A DNA stretch of 10,562 nucleotides, taken from NCBI GenBank assembly GCA_020718315.1, contig DYSK01000078.1:1-10562 (forward strand), in the 5' to 3' direction. The notes beneath the pieces are model-generated. The model was not told the DNA's origin and ran no database searches. It saw only the letters and a list, made by a program, of their open reading frames with translations. Of the stretch, positions 7,792-10,562 are shown piece after piece. This DNA is from Draconibacterium orientale. GTDB taxonomy: Bacteria; Bacteroidota; Bacteroidia; Bacteroidales; UBA12170. Positions within the stretch are counted from its first letter, which is position 1. Each line of letters starts with the position of its first letter. The translations under genes were made by a program, and so were the position numbers.

Positions 7792-9828
7792 TTAGTCGTA
7801 TATTTTTTCAATCTGAACCTTGGTGTCGTGAAAAGCGGTTCCGTGTCCCATATCTGTTTCTTTCCCAATTGTAAGGATATTTGGGCTTCCGCCTTCTTGC
7901 AACCACCAGCCATTGTAATACACAATGCATCCGGTTTTCAATCCAAACCGAATGTCCACCTTGGTTTCAAAACTTCCTTCTCGATTGAATATCTTTACTT
8001 TATCTCCTTTTTTGATGTTCAACTTCAAAGCGTCTTGAGCACTTAAAACACATGTAGGTTCGGAAGCAAATTGCTTTATCAGTATTAAATTTCCAAATTG
8101 CGAATGAATGCGATTTTTGGTGTTTGGCGATAACAAAAAGAAAGGAAATTCATTATTTTCATCCGGTAGTTTATCGTACGTTGGCAAAGCCGAAACATTC
8201 CATTTTTGAACAGCTTCAGAAGAGAGTAATTCTATTTTTCCACTTGGTGTCTTGAATTTTTTATCGGCAAAAGCGATATTTTCTATTCCGGGAGCGAGAA
8301 TGGGGACTGCCTTTAATTTCTCCCAATTCAATTCTTTAAAATCTTTCAACTCGTTTTTCAAGAAAAGTTCGATAGAATCATTGCCGGGATTGGGAAGAAA
8401 TTTCAAAATTTCCGATTCTGAAAATCCCAATTCTTTTGCCAAATGAAAATAGATTTCCGTTTCCGGCATTACCTCTCCCGGAGAGGCAAGAATTTTTGGC
8501 TTCAATTGCACATAAGGATTCCAATAGGAACCAATTATATCGCTTTGTTCGAACATACTTTTGGCCGGCAAAACGATGTCGGCTTCGAGAGCGGTGTCGG
8601 TCATAAATTGCTCCACCACCACGCGAAAATCGAGCTTTCGAAATGCTTCCAAAATTAAATTCGTATCCGGATTTTGCGTGATAGGGTTTCCGCGTTCCAC
8701 CCAAATCATCTTTAGCGGCGGATTTCGCTGTGCCAACATATCAGCTCCTAATCGGGCTTTGGAAACTGTTCTTCGAAAAACTGCCTTGGCTCCCATTTCG
8801 GGATAATAGGATTCCGGTTCTTTCAGCCGATCAAAAATATAGGATTGCAGATTGGCATATTGAAAGCTGGCGCCTATTTTTCCGATATTTCCGGTCAAAA
8901 CACTTAGACTTAGCAAAGCGCGCACCGTTTGGCCTCCATTCGAAAAGCGTTGCATTCCATAGCCCGGAATCAAGGTCATTGGCTGTTTGGCAGCCAAGTC
9001 GTTTGCCAATTCCTCGAGAAATTCTTTGGGAACATTTGAAATTTCGGCTGCTTTATCGAGCGTCCAATTTTCGACGGATCGTTTAAATTCCTCAAAGCCT
9101 TTTACATACTTATCGACAAAAGTTTTATCATATAGTCTACTCTGAATGAGGTGATTAGCAATAGCGAGTGCAATGGCAGCATCTGTGCCGGGTTTTGGCT
9201 GAATAAGCAAATCTGCCCTTTCGGACGAAGGCGTTCTTCGTGGATCGACCACCACCAATTTTGCTCCATTGGCTTGTGCCTTTTCGATAAAAACCATTTC
9301 ATGGATATTGGTTTCGGCCGGATTTTTTCCCCACAAAACAATTAGCTTCGCATTTTCCAAGTCCCAAGGAACGTTGTGTTTATTTTCTCCTAAAGTGAGC
9401 CGAACAGCTTCCAGTCCGGCTGGCCAACAAAGATTTCCGTAAGTGGTTGTTGCGCCACCAAAAAGCTCCCAAAATTTTTGGCTAAATTGGTTTGTAAGTC
9501 CCGACATTCCGCTCGATTCGTAAAACAATACCGATTGATTGCCAAATTCCTTTTTCAAAAAACGAAGCTTGTCGGCAATTTCTTTTAGGGCATCCAGCCA
9601 GCCGATGCGTTCAAATTGTCCGTTGCTGTTTTTGCGCAATGGAAAAAGAATTCGATCTTTGCTATTGACACGTTCTACATAACTAAGTCCTTTGATACAA
9701 GGGCCTTCGGCGGTAGCCTTATTGGCCGAATGAGGCTCAACGGCCACCAATTTCCCGTCTTCCACACGTGCATTAAAACTGCAAGAAGAATAGCAATTGC
9801 GAGGACAAGCAGTAGAAAATACGGGCAT
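7792..9828 (-). CDS. Molybdopterin oxidoreductase catalytic subunit (DmsA/Nap superfamily), no Tat signal
   Basis: This 678-residue protein is a bis-MGD molybdenum or tungsten enzyme and the likely catalytic partner of the fused Fe-S/anchor protein encoded 4 nt downstream. The N-terminus holds one [4Fe-4S] site, C8-x3-C12-x3-C16-x27-C44, with K46 just behind. WGKNPAETN and VVDPRRTPSSERADLLIQ mark the cofactor-binding domains. The C-terminal dinucleotide-binding domain (about 560-678) includes NRIHSQFGN and ALKLNIKKGDKVKIFNREG. C134, in YGNLCWPAG, sits where DmsA has its Mo-ligand serine (YGDYS), so the metal ligand is probably Cys, as in nitrate, polysulfide and acetylene-hydratase-type enzymes. 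There is no twin-arginine signal, and an in-frame TAA at 9855-9853 excludes a longer start, so the enzyme should stay in the cytoplasm. Substrate unknown: a DMSO reductase label would be unsafe. No chaperone gene of the TorD/DmsD type is visible. Confidence 0.92.
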   Translation of the reverse strand: MPVFSTACPRNCYSSCSFNARVEDGKLVAVEPHSANKATAEGPCIKGLSYVERVNSKDRILFPLRKNSNGQFERIGWLDALKEIADKLRFLKKEFGNQSVLFYESSGMSGLTNQFSQKFWELFGGATTTYGNLCWPAGLEAVRLTLGENKHNVPWDLENAKLIVLWGKNPAETNIHEMVFIEKAQANGAKLVVVDPRRTPSSERADLLIQPKPGTDAAIALAIANHLIQSRLYDKTFVDKYVKGFEEFKRSVENWTLDKAAEISNVPKEFLEELANDLAAKQPMTLIPGYGMQRFSNGGQTVRALLSLSVLTGNIGKIGASFQYANLQSYIFDRLKEPESYYPEMGAKAVFRRTVSKARLGADMLAQRNPPLKMIWVERGNPITQNPDTNLILEAFRKLDFRVVVEQFMTDTALEADIVLPAKSMFEQSDIIGSYWNPYVQLKPKILASPGEVMPETEIYFHLAKELGFSESEILKFLPNPGNDSIELFLKNELKDFKELNWEKLKAVPILAPGIENIAFADKKFKTPSGKIELLSSEAVQKWNVSALPTYDKLPDENNEFPFFLLSPNTKNRIHSQFGNLILIKQFASEPTCVLSAQDALKLNIKKGDKVKIFNREGSFETKVDIRFGLKTGCIVYYNGWWLQEGGSPNILTIGKETDMGHGTAFHDTKVQIEKIYD

Positions 9829-9997
9829 TGTTTTTTGAGCTAAAATAAAAAATTAAAACGTTTCTTCCCTCTGCTAAAAAATAAAATCAACAAATTGTTA
9901 TTTATACTCATTCATTTTTCAAAAGAACTCATATCTTTACAAAACAATAAAACTACAAATCACTAATTAGCACTATTTACCTCCCATTCTCATAAAA
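9829..9997. other. Divergent intergenic region between oxidoreductase operon and CBM9-like gene
   Basis: This AT-rich gap of 169 bases must hold the promoters of both divergent transcripts. On the plus strand there is one -7-like element (9932-9939, listed separately). On the minus strand I find only loose matches such as TAATTTTT and TAGTTTTA without a correctly placed TTG, so no operon promoter is called. No clear dyad operator is seen. Confidence 0.4.
9932..9939 (+). promoter_or_regulatory. Candidate -7 element for the CBM9-like gene
   Basis: TATCTTTA followed by CAAAA differs at one base from TAnnTTTG, in a context typical of Bacteroidota promoters. No TTG lies at the expected 17-23 nt upstream, so the call rests on the -7 box and its position, about 58 nt before the ATG. 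Confidence 0.33.
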
Positions 9998-10562
9998 ATG
10001 TTGAACCTAAAATACAGAAACTGTTTACTCCTTGTTTTTTTTCTATTGAGTCCTTTTTTGTTCGCATCCACCGACACCCTCACGGCCTTTTACTCCGAAT
10101 CAAAAATTAAACTCGACGGGAAACTAAACGAAGCTGTGTGGCAAGAAGCCATGCACATGCGCAATTTCACTCAGCGCGAAATGGAGGAAGGAAAACCGGC
10201 AACCGAACGAACAGAAATTGCAATTGTTTACAGTTCCAACAAAATGTATATTGCAGTTTGGGCCTACGATTCGGAAGTAGAAAAATTGAGTGCCAGCAAA
10301 ATGAACCGCGATTTTAATTGGGGAAGCGACGACAATATTGAATTGATTCTGAGCCCTTTCAACGACAATAGGAATGGCTATTTGTTTGTAACAAATCCGA
10401 ATGGAGCGAGAGCCGATGTGCTTGTTTCGAATGAAGGAGAAGGTTTTAATAAGAGTTGGAACGGCATTTGGGATGTTGCTACCAGCATTACCGATGAGGG
10501 CTGGTTTGCTGAATTTGAAATTCCTTTTTCGACTTTAAAATTTCCAAAACAATCTGAACAAA
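9998..10562 (+). CDS. CBM9-like / DUF5916-type secreted protein, 5' part only
   Basis: An open frame starts at ATG 9998 and runs 188 codons to the window edge without a stop. The product begins with a signal peptide (basic LKYR, then LLLVFFLLSPFLF, cleavage near LFAS, about residue 23-24). Next comes the start of a CBM9-like fold: IKLDGKLNEAVWQEA (37-51), a central stretch IAIVYSSNKMYIAVWAYDS (74-92), DDNIELILSPF (111-121), and WFAEFEIPFSTLKF (169-182). This order is typical of Bacteroidota proteins annotated as carbohydrate-binding family 9 domain plus DUF5916, usually 700-900 residues with a C-terminal part thought to sit in the outer membrane. Carbohydrate binding is not proven for the family, and the function is unknown. 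It is transcribed away from the oxidoreductase operon, and I see no functional link between them. Confidence 0.82.
   Translation, partial: MLNLKYRNCLLLVFFLLSPFLFASTDTLTAFYSESKIKLDGKLNEAVWQEAMHMRNFTQREMEEGKPATERTEIAIVYSSNKMYIAVWAYDSEVEKLSASKMNRDFNWGSDDNIELILSPFNDNRNGYLFVTNPNGARADVLVSNEGEGFNKSWNGIWDVATSITDEGWFAEFEIPFSTLKFPKQSEQ

Noticed and set aside
7788..7925. Longer start for the Fe-S/anchor fusion, adding 46 residues
   Set aside because: The extra segment lies wholly over the 3' end of the catalytic gene, does not resemble a ferredoxin N-terminus, and the ATG at 7787 gives a normal DmsB start 4 nt after the upstream stop.
8730..9086. 118-residue plus-strand open frame inside the oxidoreductase gene
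   Set aside because: Antisense shadow of a conserved catalytic subunit; composition and residues look random.
7792..9828. Naming the catalytic subunit DMSO reductase (dmsA)
   Set aside because: The partner domains are Dms-like, but the probable Cys ligand and the missing Tat signal make the substrate assignment unsafe.

Overview
The window reads as a chromosomal segment of a Bacteroidota (Bacteroidetes) bacterium. The DNA leans AT-rich, the start codons lack Shine-Dalgarno sequences, and several upstream regions carry the TTG/TAnnTTTG promoter type of this phylum. Protein content agrees: an Oar-like TonB-dependent receptor with an N-terminal carboxypeptidase-regulatory-like domain, and a CBM9/DUF5916-type protein. 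The order or genus cannot be fixed from this sequence alone.

Layout. At the left edge is a minus-strand tRNA-Gly(GCC), missing about two bases at its 3' end, with a good promoter about 100 bp upstream. Next is a complete minus-strand mutS (218-2842). A 306-bp AT-rich divergent gap follows, then a long plus-strand Oar-like outer-membrane receptor (3149-6310) closed by a strong hairpin terminator (6328-6362). Converging on that terminator is a two-gene minus-strand operon (9828 to 6453): a molybdopterin (bis-MGD type) oxidoreductase catalytic subunit, then, 4 nt later, a fusion of a DmsB-like four-cluster ferredoxin with a DmsC-like eight-helix quinol anchor. At the right edge, divergent from this operon, a plus-strand CBM9-like/DUF5916-type secreted protein begins at 9998 and runs off the window.

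How the genes work together. mutS and the tRNA are housekeeping and unrelated to the rest. The oxidoreductase operon is the most interesting part. It looks like DmsABC rebuilt as two polypeptides: catalytic A plus fused B-C. By eye it differs from the E. coli paradigm in three consistent ways. The catalytic subunit has no Tat signal and an in-frame stop just upstream excludes one. The residue aligned with the DMSO-reductase Mo-ligand serine is a cysteine. The positive charges of the anchor loops lie on the same side as the Fe-S domain, predicting a complex that faces the cytoplasm rather than the periplasm. The quinol-site His and Glu of DmsC are kept with the same 22-residue spacing. I infer a membrane-bound, quinone-coupled, cytoplasm-facing molybdo- or tungstoenzyme of unknown substrate. 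Comparisons with E. coli proteins are from memory, not from a computed alignment.
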